From Pristionchus mayeri (lineage: Eukaryota > Nematoda > Chromadorea > Rhabditida > Neodiplogasteridae), in contig BTRK01000006.1 of assembly GCA_036245805.1 (NCBI GenBank), forward strand, positions 5,745,613-5,809,612: a stretch of 64,000 nucleotides of DNA, read 5' to 3'. Below, piece after piece: positions 12,417 to 24,808 of this stretch (position 1 is its first letter; each line of letters starts with the position of its first letter). Both the position numbers and the translations under genes were made by a program. A model generated the notes under the pieces. The model was not told the origin of the DNA. It did no database searches and saw only the letters and a program-made list of their open reading frames with translations.

Positions 12417-12519
12417 GGTCGTATTTAAAGAAGGTGTAACACGAATAAGAGATGAGAAGGTAATGCATTCTGATGAGCGTGATAAGTAGCTATAACGTTT
12501 CCCCCCAGCCCGAACCAAT

Positions 12520-12592
12520 CGTGATTATAGCGCAGTGGGTAACTACTGCACACCAAGCGCAATCTACGTGGGTTCGAATCCAGCTAGGCGCA
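12520..12592 (+). ncRNA. tRNA-like Pol III promoter (tRNA relic or SINE head)
   Basis: TAGCGCAGTGG (12528-12538) fits the tRNA A box, and GGTTCGAATCC (12571-12581) fits the B box exactly, at tRNA-like spacing. The T arm is imperfect and the acceptor-stem ends (GTGATTA against TAGGCGC) do not pair, so this is not a functional tRNA. A decayed tRNA gene or the head of a tRNA-derived SINE are both possible. No A-rich tail or second copy was recognised in the window. Confidence 0.45.
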
Positions 12593-13429
12593 TTCGCTGG
12601 TGCTGTTTTTCTAATTCATTTCAAATACGCGCGCTTCGCCTGCGCTGAGGCCCGATCTTCTCATTCTCATATCTCGAGATAGAGTCATCTGTGTCACTTC
12701 GGATAAAGTGATTTCTCATCGGATTTCTGTCCTCTACGACAACCACTATTCCACATGTACAATTTATTTTTCGTGTTACTCCTTCTTTAATATATATGGG
12801 TCTGAGTAACTAGGTATGAGTGAATTAAGCTCATTTTGTGACGAAAAAATCATCGAATTTTTCGTTGGTTTTCGGGGGAAATCCAGATTTTTCAGATGAA
12901 AATATTTTCTCTGGAAATGACTTCAAACCTGTAAAAGTATTGAGATACGTTCCACGAGAAAACGTAGCTTTTGGGAGGGTCGACGGATAACTTTTTTGCA
13001 ACTCCCCTCAATATTTTGCTGATGAAGTTCCCATACCGAGTGCTGATATTTGGCCCAATATGGAGGGCTCTGGTGCACTTTCCGAAAAATGCCATACCAG
13101 GCCCAAAAAAAAAATCGAAAATTTTATTTTGTTGAAAAGTTCGATATTATAGGTTTTCTAGGTCTAGTTTTCGATGAAAATAACGAAAAACATACTTTGA
13201 AAGCGATCAGATATCAAGAAAGTGACAAAAACGCAGATTTTCGTAGTGTTTTGGCTCAACTGAAAAATTTTTGCTTATCCCTGAGATTTCGTCATTTTCG
13301 GATTCCCTGTGCAAAACTATATAACATACTTAATTGTCAGCGAATTTTACCGATGTGCGCAGAAATTATAAGATTTTGATCGTGACCTACTCAGAAACAA
13401 AATGTTACAAACAAAAAGATTTCGGCAGC

Positions 13430-13700
13430 GATACATATCTCATTCGAAAGAGCATTAAAAGTTATGTAGAAAACCAAAAAATAACCGATCCGTAAACGCT
13501 GACGTCAGTTAGGCATAATTTGAAATGCTTCATGCAAAAATACGAGAAGTATTTCGGCTATAACATTTTCAAATCGCATTTTGGTGGCCTCGGATATCGT
13601 AATTCGAATTCTACGAGTGAAATTACGTTAGAAAATACACTTTTTAAAACATTTCGAGATTTCAAGTTTTTCACCTTTTTTCAGGCCAAAATTTTCAACC
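13430..13700. repeat. Diverged copy of the 51733-51960 sequence
   Basis: CTCATTCGAAAGAGCATT, GAAGTATTTCG, then a stretch with ATTTTGGT and finally ATTCTACG occur in the same order here and in the central part of the fold-back at 51625-52209. This is a second, more decayed member of that family. No coding potential is supported. Confidence 0.5.
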
Positions 13701-14611
13701 GAAATATTTAATTTCAAACTTTTTTTGCAAAATCAACAGATTAGGCATTTTTTAATTGCCCGAGAAAGAGGAGAGTTTGAAGTACAGCAAGTGAAACATA
13801 AAAGAATCAGTCACGACCCTGCGCTATCAATGAACTTTGCGCGTATGTAAATAGCCTCAGAGCCATCTGTGGAACTTCGGACAACGTGATTTCTGATCGG
13901 GTTAGTGGTCTCTACAATATCCACAGTGTCACCATGGGTGACAGAACATTCCCCGGAGCACCCCTTTAATCACATTTAAAATATTTAAAGTTGTATTCTT
14001 TTCAACAACTCGGATGCATAAAATGTGATCGTGGGCGTATGGGTGCAACATCACAGTTTATTCAACATGTATTCAGCAAACATACTACATTGTCGACCAA
14101 TTCAAGCATATCGTGGTGCGCCGAATAGCCTAGAAAAAAATCAAGAATTTCACGCGATCTTGATATAAAGAGTTGACAATTCATTTTATGGAGTAATTTG
14201 ACGTTACTGATTGATGGTTTATCTTAAATCAATGGTTGTTCAGACTGGATTGACATCATGAGTACGACTAGCAATGGCTGAACAGTTTTAATGAACAGGT
14301 CACTGCACGAATTCACCTAGAACTGTACCAAATTTGAAAAATAATTGCTGACTTAAACTAAGCAAATTCAAATAATTATTGTTAGTTCGCATAGTATCAG
14401 AGAGCTAACCACATCATTTCGTTCGCAAAATCGTACCCGCCGCATTCGCGCTATCAACTTTTCATAAAGGAAACCGTTCACCTCATGTTTCGATTCTGCC
14501 GATACCTTACCATTGCTTCAAAAACGAATGTCATTGTGCACACTCATTTCGCTGGTGATATTTTTAATGAGCCAAAGAATTGGAAACATCATCACTAGAG
14601 TACCGCTCTCC

Positions 14612-14707
14612 GAGCAATGGTCTGACTCTCTTCAGTTTGCACGCTCTCTCGCCGGTCAGAGCGACGAGAGAGAGCATGCAAACTGAAGAGAGTCAGACGA
14701 TTGCTCC
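14612..14707. repeat. ~100-bp hairpin repeat (CTCTCTCGC family)
   Basis: This is an almost perfect stem-loop. GAGCAATGGTCTGACTCTCT and TTTGCACGCTCTCTCGC pair with the downstream GAGAGAGCATGCAAACTGAA and GAGTCAGACGATTGCTC. Close relatives lie at 47524-47626, 49779-49868, 50041-50151, 51488-51590 and in the 54860-55240 cluster. Confidence 0.8.
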
Positions 14708-15429
14708 GCTCTCCCAATCTGTGTTGTGCAGAAATTGTACGGTCTCTTCATTCCGCACACTCTCGCGCACAGTTTGACCGGAATCAACAGCATCGCTTTC
14801 TCTCCTCTGTACGAACCGGCGAGTGAAAAATTGGAATTACAGTAGAAATGGCCTATAACTCGGGTTTCAACAAAGCGAAACCATGAATTGTCGAAGTTGT
14901 TTGATGAAATTATCATATGCCGAAAACGCAAACTTCTAACTAATATATTCCCGTCTTGCTAAGAGAATACAAAAGTGGGCAGTTGTTCGAGCTACAGATC
15001 GCCTTTAACCGCTTCAAACGAGTAATGCAGTCGGACGGGAAATTTCGACCCGAAGCACTCACACTACCTTCTATTGCTAAAGACCGCACTTCGCCGGGAA
15101 CAGATACTAATTGCACGTTTAAATTCCAAAAAAAACTAATTTCATTGAGTACACTCTTTTCCCTGGTACAATTTCTACTTTCAAATATTAATTAGAATGA
15201 TCACGAGAATTCCAACTCTCCCTATACATAATTGTTGCATAACTGAATAATTGGTGTTAATCGGTGCAGTAACCAGGGTATTTCCCTAACCTTCATATTA
15301 CTCCCACCTCCACTCACGATACTCAACGTCTTCTTCAGTCGAACGATCGAAACGGGACTTTTCTCTCGCGTGCATAAAGCGATCTGAAAAATGATTTTCA
15401 ATACCATCATACTCTTTCCGGGCTCCTCT

Positions 15430-15715
15430 CTGGTAAAAGATTCCCTGTGAATTCCCAGTGGGAGCACGCATGTATCTCACTGGAAAATCCACTGGGATCC
15501 CTCTGGGAGACCACTATGATCCCAGTGGGATCCCAGTGGGATCACAGGTGGATTTTCTCAGTTGTATCACAGTGTAACAAAGTTCCCCAGTGGGATCACT
15601 GTGGTATCCCAGTGAGAGCGAATTTCCCAGAGGGATCCCAATGGGTTTCCCTGTGAGATACATGCGTGATCCCCACTGGGAATTCACTGGGATCTCACAG
15701 GGAAACTTTTACCAG
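15430..15715. mobile_element. Short MITE with internal CCCAGTGGGA repeats
   Basis: Inverted ends read CTGGTAAAAG(A)TTCCCTGTGA and the complement ending CTTTTACCAG. The interior is dense in the palindromic core CCCAGTGGGATC and its variants. The element is 286 bp. No clear target-site duplication was seen, so the superfamily is unknown. Confidence 0.7.
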
Positions 15716-15966
15716 GGCTTGTATTCGCTGCATCGGAGTTACTGTCACGGACAATTAGATTTGAAAAAAAATCTGGATTTAATTTTAATTGCACAATGAA
15801 GACAACAGCGGTAGTTCTGATTCATATCAACCACCTCTGGAGCGCAATGCAAGCTGCTGAAAAAAACACTGTAACATCTAGTCGCGAATTCTGTTCAAAT
15901 AAAATGAATCTACACGACAGATTCGTGTTGCGATATTAATCCGGCGTTCACAGCGTGCTCAATCCT

Positions 15967-16270
15967 TACTCTGGTGTAGTCGCACAAGTTTTAAACAAGT
16001 GCAAAACAAGTATAGAACAAGTATGTGCACAAGTTGTAAACAAGCACCCCTCTCCCTACGCTCAAACTGTTTCACAACTTGTTTTTCTCGGTTGCTTGTT
16101 TACAACTTGTAAACTTATTACTTGTTTACAATTTGTAAATTTTATTACTTGTTTACAACTTGCAAACTCTATTTAGCGTAGAGAGAGGGGTGCTTGTTTA
16201 CAACTTGTGCACATACTTGTTCTATACTTGTTTTGCACTTGTTTACAACTTGTGCGCGCACACCAGAGTA
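15967..16270. mobile_element. Fold-back element built of ACTTGT/ACAAGT repeats
   Basis: Inverted ends TACTCTGGTGT and ACACCAGAGTA enclose long complementary arms made of repeated ACAAGTTGTAAACAAG-like words, such as AAACAAGTGCAAAACAAGTA against the complement at 16225-16245. The centre holds further TTGTTTACAACTTGT copies. There is no ORF of note. Confidence 0.75.
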
Positions 16271-17384
16271 CATTGTGACACCGTCATGTTCACGATATTT
16301 GTAATATGTATGGATCTTTCTCTCTTAATGTGGACTGTGGAGTTGCACTCAGCCGCCCACTAGCATGTTCCAAAGTATGTTTCAAAAAAAAAAATGCTTG
16401 CCGCTTTTACTTATGACCAATGCGCGCTGCACTGCCATCACTCACAATAACACGAATATCCTGTGAAAATTCAAAGATGAGCCTCCTTTGTAACATAAAA
16501 TTATTCTCGACAATGATTTTGCTGAAAACATAACGATTGACTAAAGTGAGGATAAGGAACACGCCATGACCAGAGAAAAGAGTGAACACAATAAGAATAG
16601 TTTTGAACCGTAACCGAGCGAAATCGAAACCGTAGGTGAATTGCGCCCTTAAAGAATATTCGGTTGCGCGAATGCGGCTGGTCGAATTTTGTGACCGAAA
16701 TTTCAAAGTGAACGGTTAATTTTTTTCCGTTTTTGATTCATCTCAGCAATCGACACTACCGCTAGTGATAAATCATGTATTTATTATTTACAATTCAACT
16801 ATCAGGTAGTTGCATAAGTCTTGTCCGAGTTTATCATTTGCAAATTCTGTCTCACAGAGAGATTTGTGTGAGCATTAGCCACCCGATCATTTTCTAATAT
16901 ATACACAATAAAATAATTATTTATTAGTCTCATTCACATTTATCAGAGAAATTGGAAAGTAATTTTTTGCTCTCTGAATGATTTGATTAAGCTATATTTA
17001 AACAAGTAATTTTGTTTTAAAATGTCTCAGGCTAGATGAATTCATGCAGAGAGCGGCTGATTAATGGTGATAAAACTGGCTTGTCGTAATCAGATCAGAA
17101 ATCCACGTATACAACAATTGACCTAATGGACGGTAAACATCAATGATTGAACCATCGCTCTATCAAATATGCGTTTAATATTTGAGAATGGAGCACAAGA
17201 GGTTCACGAGGATGTGCTAGAATTGGCTTCCGATGATGTGCTCATCACAGTTAACACCACTCCGCACTTCGTCTATCTCTACAGTGAGCATAGGTTGCGT
17301 ATTTCTATAGCTATCTACTTCTACAAGATTATTGCAATATCATTTTCAAATGTGATCTGGCACCTTCGCTCCCAACATAAAAGT

Positions 17385-20370
17385 TGTTGGAAATAATTTT
17401 CCGAACATTTTGAGCACCATCTCACTTCTCTAGCTCATCTGGGATCTGTGATACAGTACAGCCGGATTCAAAACCGGAAAATTCCTAAAAGCCGGCTCTG
17501 GGACCAATGACATATAAATTTCAAAATATCATCTCTAGGGTATTCTCCCACCATAATAACGAGCATATATGAAAAACTTTTTGCAAATTGTTCCCAGCTA
17601 CCTCCACTGACTCATGATACCCGTGTTATGTCGATGGTCCGGGAGCCGTGCATTGTTGCCACGCTCAACTTTCGCTTTACTTTTCTCGGTTTTCATTTTG
17701 AAATTCAAACCAGCTTTCTCAAGCTCCCCATCACTACTATTGCCATTTTTAATCCCCAAATCCTTTTGTGCATCCTGATTTTACTATATTAGACCTTATT
17801 CACCTGCCAAATCACATCCGCGCTCCCTTTACTATATCATTTGTCTATGAAAAACCTATTGTATCTCTGGAAAATCTAAAAAAAAATATTTAAATGCTCT
17901 GTACTGATATACGCTAGGACTAATATTTTTTCTTAGGAACACGCTCACATGATCTACACCAGAAAATGGCGAACTAAACATAGAAGTGCAACGATAAAAC
18001 AACAACACCCTCGCATTAGAGTTGTCTTGTTGGGAATCTCACTTCACTCACTGTATGGATAGGCGTACTGCATAGTGTGATGTGCTCTTCCATGCTGATC
18101 GGAATTTCCCTGCTCTATCTGCAAATGAATGTGCTGATTATATGACTAATTAGATTAATTGCAAATATAAATGACTAATTGGCGACTGATCACTAGTGGT
18201 AGCGTCCATTGCTGCAATAAAACAATCAACCGAGAAAACTGTTCACCTGGGAAATTTAGGCCGCAAATTGCGACCCTCTGCATTCGTGCTACCTACTATC
18301 CTTAAAGGCCGCAATTCACCCTTGGTTTGGATTCTCCGGTTGTCGATATTACAAAACTAATTTCATTGAGCAATCACTTATCTGTAAAATTTGAACTGAG
18401 CCAATCCAAATGGGATCCTCGCTAGAGTATCCCCACTCTCGATCTAAGATTGTGCATCGATTCCGTTTACCTACAATATCCAGAACATCCCAATACCTTG
18501 ATATTGCAACCCTCCTTCCATACACGAACCTCCGACTCTTCTTAAATCGATAAGTCGACACCGGGAAGAAGGCTGCAAGCAAAAATTATAACATTTACTT
18601 GCAAACGAGTTGTTTATAATTACTTGTGTGTATTCAATAAATATTACACATGCTAAACTTTAGTTCAATTTGAGCACATGAAGAGCCGCTCCAACATTTC
18701 GCAAATTTTACCCGAGCTGGGATAGAGCGATATGGAAATCATTACTGCTTATCGTCTCATACATCAATGGTTGTTAGATAAGAGCATCTGACCTCATTAC
18801 GACTAGCCAGACTCTGCAGTATTAATGATTCCATCGGTGCATAAATTAACATGGGGGAATATTTTTCAAAAAAATATTGGTTACAATGAAGCAAAATCAG
18901 ATCGGAATATATATCACGCTTCTTTTCACAGAATACAATATTCCTTCGCAAGTGTAGTGATCTGCGTGAATTCCACAAGAAACAGTTATTTGAAGATCCC
19001 GCGAGTAGTAGCTCTTTGCTCGCTCTTTTCTTATCTCCTACGCGCATCACCGATCTCCCTGGTTGCTCGATCAAATTACTCGTTCTGCTTTCACTCTACT
19101 TTTGTTATTTCTTTCTCTATCGGTCATATAATCATGGACTGTCGCAGTTATTCGAAAAATGAAATTTCATCGTTCCAATGCCCAGACAAATCATTTCCAA
19201 TGATATTTCTTTCTATCAGATGCGGAGTTTCGCTCTATTCTTCTCGCGATTTTAAACCAGCTATTTTCAGGCTCTCAAACACGAGTTGTAATATTTTTTA
19301 CTCTCTCCATTCTTACGTTCATCCCGCTTTAAAAAAATGTTAATAATAATAATAATTTATGTGAAAAATCGCCGATCATTTCGAGTTTCGGCCAATGGGT
19401 GTAGAAATGCATGGTCAAAGACGTTCGATTAAACTTCCATAGGGTGTACAAACAAACTACTAACTAATCGATTCCAATCTCTAAATAGCAAAGGGAAGAG
19501 TGGTTATGTTTTCTGGTATTGAACGTATGCATTCATTGGCATTGCATTTATGCATCAAGCAACACTTTGAACAATTGGAATTATTTAGACAACCGCCAGG
19601 TATTCGTGCGTTTCAGCAAGAGCATGATAACTTGAACTGGGACCGTTATTTGATAAAGAGAACATGATAGAGAACAAAATATTTGTAATCAGCTCCATTT
19701 TTAAAAAGAATCTGCTATCAAGAAATTGTGCTAATTTGTCATAAATTCCAATGCGTAAATGGCCTAACGGTGAGCTGAGATTGCATGTTGTATGTTTGGT
19801 GATTGCATGTGTTTACGAGAATTACAACCATCGCATACAACGTTGCCAATCCAGAAATTCTATGCAATCATTACAATCTTCGCAAAAACGTGCAAAGGGT
19901 TTTGTGGAGCGTCGTAAACGACTAATGATAAATTTCCTACAACAGGATTTTCCCTAGAGTTACAAAAAACTTGAACTAGAAAGTGATAATTAATGTGTTC
20001 AATATGACACTCATTGGGGGTTAAATGAATGCGTTGCAATGGAGTCGTTCATAGTAAATAATATTTAAAAAAACAAATCTGGATTTAGTATTTAACACGT
20101 GTATCACGAGTCAGTGGATGAAATTCAGACCCCTCGGGAACATTTTTAATTTTTAAATCTCGGATTAGTCCCTTATTATGTTGTAGTAATACATTGGAGT
20201 GATAATTTCGAAAAATAGAGGTGATAGGTCCTAGAGCCGGCTTTTAATAATTTTCCGGTTTCGCACCTGGCTCCACTGTATTACAGCTCCCATCGGCTAC
20301 AGAGCTCGCTCCGTGTTCAAAATGACCGAAAAAATATTCTGAACAACTTTTATGTTTAACTTTTTAAAAA
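17385..20370. repeat. Inverted pair of ~180-bp sequences 2.7 kb apart
   Basis: About 17385-17560 (AAAACCGGAAAATTCCTAAA, AGCCGGCTCT, GGGATCTGTGATACAGTA) recurs in inverse at about 20150-20370 (AGAGCCGGCTTTTAATAATT, TTTCCGGTTT, CACTGTATTACAGCTCCC). Part of the same word is also seen at about 10577. The two could be the ends of one large element or two independent insertions. The spacer has no recognisable gene. Confidence 0.5.
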
Positions 20371-21736
20371 TAATAGCAAGATAAAAATATATGACTAAAA
20401 ATGTTGAATCCGAAACTTTCAAAAAATATTTCTCCATCACGCAAAATGAAGACTAAAGTGGTACTGCGGATTTACCCAATCACATCTACAACCTCTGAAG
20501 CGCAAAGCAAACTGGTGACAAAACATTGAAACATCTAGTTTGCGCGAATTCTGATCAAATCAAAATTTATCTACCCGGCAGATTCGTGCTGAGATATGAA
20601 CATACATACTGGTGTTCAAAGACTGCTCAGTGGTACCCCGAAGGGCCTTTTGAATAATTTTAATTAATGGCTATTGAGCAATGCTCGAGAGCGTGGCTCA
20701 CTTCATGCTGACTCAATTTTTTTCCCTTGAAGAGATAATTATTTTTCGAATTTTGTGCATATTCTTTTAATTAATTCAGCCATCGACAATTCAATGAATG
20801 ATACAAATAGAGTCGACATGATGGTTATGCGGGTAGTAGGAATATTGGGAAAGCGATAACTATTTATCTACAAGAATATTACAATGGTGGAGTAAATAGT
20901 AGAAGTCGTGTTCGGTTCGGCGCCGAACGATCACTCTGCTAGGATCGTCGCTGCTTATATACCGTTGCCCAGAGATGTTACGAAACCTGCAAATAATGTT
21001 ATGAAATGACTTCCTATCTCTGCCTCTCCTCTAATCACATGCTCTCTAGTCGATTATGACTAATGTGAATTCTCGTTGGTTCTGCGGTTCCCTTACTTCC
21101 CCGTTCTAATTCCTAGAATGACTCATCACAAAATTCCCATTCAGTAGCGTTACTTAGTGCGGGTATTTGTAGTTTGCTCTCATCTTGATTGTCTCTTTCC
21201 TAACACTATTGATTCAAATCGCGCGCTATTCTAGCGCGCTCTTTGTGAGTACCGTATCCTATCTTGTGTGCTACCGTACCTCATACAGGTCAATAGGGGT
21301 GAATGCCGCCCTTGTTGGGTAACTATGAAGCATCGATTTGTTCAGTATACTGGCAATATTAAGCACGTAAAAAACATCAATGACACATGAAACAGCAATT
21401 GCGATGGCGGGTGTTGAGGAATTCGAACGCTCGTGTCTGTTTGAGGTGAATCAAAGAAACAAATTTCAGACAAACTTCGCTAGAGAGATTAGGCAAGTTA
21501 CAGTAACCATTGTTTGCTCGTCACTCGCAGATCAATTGTTGCTCGAACTGGACCGTAAAACTAGCAACCAGACTCAGCAGCATTAATGAAATCAACTACT
21601 CCTTAAAAATTTTTTTTGAAAAAATATTGGCTCAAATGAAGCTAATCCAGATTCACAGAGGAAAACATCACTTTGCAAGTGTCTTTATCTGCGTGGAAGA
21701 CTGTAATAAATTATTATAATACACTAGTCCGGCTGC

Positions 21737-21753
21737 CCCCGCCTTCGGCGGGG
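21737..21753. other. GC-rich stem-loop in AT-rich DNA
   Basis: CCCCGCC-TTC-GGCGGGG forms a 7-bp GC stem with a three-base loop, inside a GC-rich island at about 21729-21775. No RNA family was recognised. Confidence 0.5.
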
Positions 21754-22695
21754 CCCCGTCCTAGCGGAGGTTAAAAATCATAAATCTGAGCCACGGAATA
21801 ATAGTTGACCCATGGCTAAATATTGATTGGCATACGGTAGTTGACTCAGTACTAATTATCGATATACGGTAATGGACCGATTCCTTGTTAACGTCATCAA
21901 TCCCTCCTCCCCCTATTTCGCAATCCGGACAGACGGAACACGGAATTGCGCTTTATATATAGGTATAGATAGATGTTAGTGAAAGAAAGACTGGAAAGCA
22001 TAGACAGGATCCATCTCGCTCTCGTCTTTTGTGCTAAGCACAGCACCTATAATCCTCGAAGCGTGATCAAACTGTTTCCATGATCCTGGTTCCTTTCTAT
22101 CGTAATTTATTCTTCGTTTTTTCAACTTAATCAATTATCAATTACTCGAGCTTCTTGCATGAACAGTCACCCCATTTGCAATCACTTCATTCCACACGAT
22201 AAGGGGATTTCACACAATATTTATGGTAGCCGATGAAGAAAGCTGCGATCAATTCAAGGGCCCGCTTCCAAATACGAAGCAAGTGTGCAACATAAAGTAG
22301 ATATGTGGTTACTCACTACCTCAGCTTAGTAACTGAAAAAAGACTGCTTCGCAAAAAATGCGGTAAACTCAAAAAAGACCCTGACAAGAAAGATAACAAT
22401 TAAAGAAGTACGGTCGAAGATTGTTGTGTATGATCGCGTGGAGGTGCGAAGAGTGCGACGGCACCGACCACATATTGACTCTCGCTCAAACTAAAAGTAC
22501 AGTAATAAATGCCTCACTTTCTGATCCGCCCCGTTCATCATTTTCCCAGTGTTATGGTTTGAGTTTACTCCTGAAAAGTATATTAGGTTGAAATATCGTA
22601 TGTCACCAGAGATAATTATTGAATGATAGCTGTATTACTTTTCGTCCAATGGAAGCAAGTCGCAAAGTTTCCCAGTCCAGGGGATTCTACTAATT

Positions 22696-23234
22696 GGGGG
22701 ATGGTGGCATTTGCACAACCGACATTTGCAAAACAATTCACCATTAATTTGCGATTAGACGTAGCTACTTGGGAGTTGCTTCATTATAACCAGTATGTGA
22801 TGCCCTACATTGGTATATGCTAATCTTGTTACCAGGGGAACTTGAGTTTCACTCCATATCTACGCATTCATGGTCTAAAATTGAGAATTTGGGTGAACAA
22901 TCGTGGCTAGATAAATCCCAAATACAGTGACAAATCGATACCCATGTTACTGCGTTACAGTAGTTAATGATGCTCGTGAATAACGATTGGTCACGGTATT
23001 TGGGGTTTATCTAGCCATGATTTTTCACTCAAATTCTCAATTTTACACCATGATCCCTATACATAGATATGGAGTGAAACTCAAGTTCGCCTGGTAACAA
23101 GATTAGCATATACCAATGTAGGGCATCACATACTGGTTACAATGAAGCAACTCCCAAGTAGCTGCGTCCAATCGCAAATTAATGGTGAATTGTTGTGCAA
23201 ATGTCGGTTGTGCAAATGTCACCCCCCCCCCCCC
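22696..23234. mobile_element. Second hAT-like fold-back MITE with G/C-run ends
   Basis: This 539-bp self-complementary element is homologous to 689-1204; both share TTGAGTTTCACTCCATATCT, ACATAGAT(A/G)TGGAGTGAAA and TTGGTCACGGTATTTGG-like segments. It starts GGGGGATGG and ends in about 13 C. The direct repeat TACTAATT at 22688-22695 and 23235-23242 is an 8-bp target-site duplication. It encodes no transposase. Confidence 0.8.
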
Positions 23235-23774
23235 TACTAATTGACTAATTCCGGTTGCAATTGCGACCCGCCGTATTTATTCCTAAATTCCGCAGTTTAC
23301 AAAGGAATTTGATCTTGAATACATTTTTGATTTTGTCTATAAAAATAAATTCATTGAGCTCAATCTTTTCCCTGGGAAATATTTCTACAGAGTCAATCAC
23401 CATTCTCAAATTTTAAACCAAATTTGATAAAGTAGTCGCTGGCTCTTCGATAGAGTCGAATTCGATAAAGTCTCTCAAGGACATTGAAAATATTGAAAGC
23501 GAAAAGCGTTTCAATTATTGATGAAGCATAAAGTGTGATGGTGGTCGTGTGGGAGCAAATTCACAGCTTGCATAAATTGAGAAATCGTCATAAATAAATG
23601 ATCTGGATCATGAAGGTACGAGGGACGCGCGAGTGCACAGCCTCCTCTATCATACTATGGGAGCAATTGTCAGACTCTCGCTTTTCAGTTCTATCGTCCG
23701 TTCTCTGTCTCTCGTCACGAGCGGTCGCTCGCCATTTCTCTCCTCTCCCTCTCTCCCCTCTCGCCCTCTCTACG

Positions 23775-24651
23775 ATGACGGAGCCTACGAAGGGAAACAA
23801 GAGTGAAGACGCGGCCAACAAGGTCATCTCGCTCCTCGAATCGCTGCATGTCAAGCTTGATGGAATGCCCAAATGTGAGTGTAATGCTCTGAGACAGGAA
23901 GTCAGTGACCTGAAGGGGATGCTTGCGAAAGCCCTCAACCAGCAAGCTCCTCCTCCTCCCTCCTCCTCCCCCTCCTCCACCTACACGGCTGTGAAACAAG
24001 CTTTCAATGATGCTACTACGTACGCTGACAAGGCCTCTCGTGCCGTATGGGTCGGACGCAAGGAGGGCGCCTCTCCTACAGAAACTGGATCAGAAAGCTG
24101 TGGAGGAGCTCGTCTCTGAGCTCAATATCCCTGAACTGACGCAGGCGCTGGCGAGTGGAGATATCAAACATCACCGACATCCCCAAGTCAAAGGAGACAG
24201 AAAGAACCGAATTATGAAGATCTCAATGCCTTCCCAGAAGGTGCGTGACGCTTTCCTCTCAGCTGTCCGTTCCGCACGCCCTAATGCCGTAACCAAGATC
24301 TCTGGAAATTACATTAGACGAGACTTGTGCCCCTATGAGCTCGTGTTAAAGAAAAAGGCGAGAATTGAGGCGTACAAACTGAACTGTGAAAAGGACGGAC
24401 TTTACTATGGAGTTCGTGATGAAAAATTGTACAAATTTGGTGGCAACCCTCGCCCCTTGCCTGACGGATACAAGAACAGACCGCCTCGTGGATACGTACC
24501 CTCTCAGAATGAAAAGACGAACGAAGCCAATCCAGCAATCAATTTCAAGACTAACGAAGACACCTCAGCGAACAAATCAATCCTCTCCGGAATCCCTCCT
24601 ATGCCCTCAACTGGAATTGCAAACGCGAACGGAACGAAGGTTCAGGCCTAG
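23775..24651 (+). pseudogene. LINE ORF1 protein, frameshifted
   Basis: Reading starts at ATG 23775 (MTEPTKGNKSED). A heptad-like leucine stretch (VISLLESLHVKL, VSDLKGMLAKAL) follows, then a proline/serine linker. A shift near 24070 moves the reading into the frame that continues AVEELVSELNIPELTQAL and a basic nucleic-acid-binding-like region (KISMPSQKVRDAFLSAVRSA, NYIRRDLCPYELVLKKKAR), ending at TAG 24649-24651. The layout of coiled coil plus basic C-terminal domain suits a nematode LINE ORF1 protein that binds element RNA. As it stands it cannot be translated in one frame. Confidence 0.7.
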
Positions 24652-24808
24652 GACGGGCGCAGCAGGAAGGTACTTTCGCTTATTCCCTCCCCACTTCCTT
24701 CTTTTCCTAATTCTATTGAGCTTTTCCTGAGTAATTCCCGTTCCATTCGTCGAAAGTCTTATCTATTGTCGTATATTAAATCATTAGGCTACAATCTTAT
24801 TCTTTTGA

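Larger units (their letters stand above)
9150..23560. other. Noncoding region of decayed duplicates and MITEs
   Basis: No intact gene was recognised. Modules recur in similar order. Remnants of the FFPGSIER exon lie at about 9696-9772, 15291-15360 and 18497-18577. Remnants of the exon encoding CREPPMSANV lie at 10142-10213 and 18052-18122. A module around GCGAATTCTG occurs at 15825-15965 and 20465-20630, with another copy at 30020-30165. A module around GAACCGCTCGGAGCATGAAT lies near 9230, with relatives near 18810 and 21575. This matches several ancient tandem copies of the FRMD8-like gene region that have lost coding capacity. Short ORFs here lack family features and are not called. Confidence 0.55.

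Noticed and set aside
18825..19343. 172-codon plus-strand ORF
   Set aside because: It is Ser/Phe/Tyr-rich with no domain and lies in decayed repeat modules that recur elsewhere with stops.
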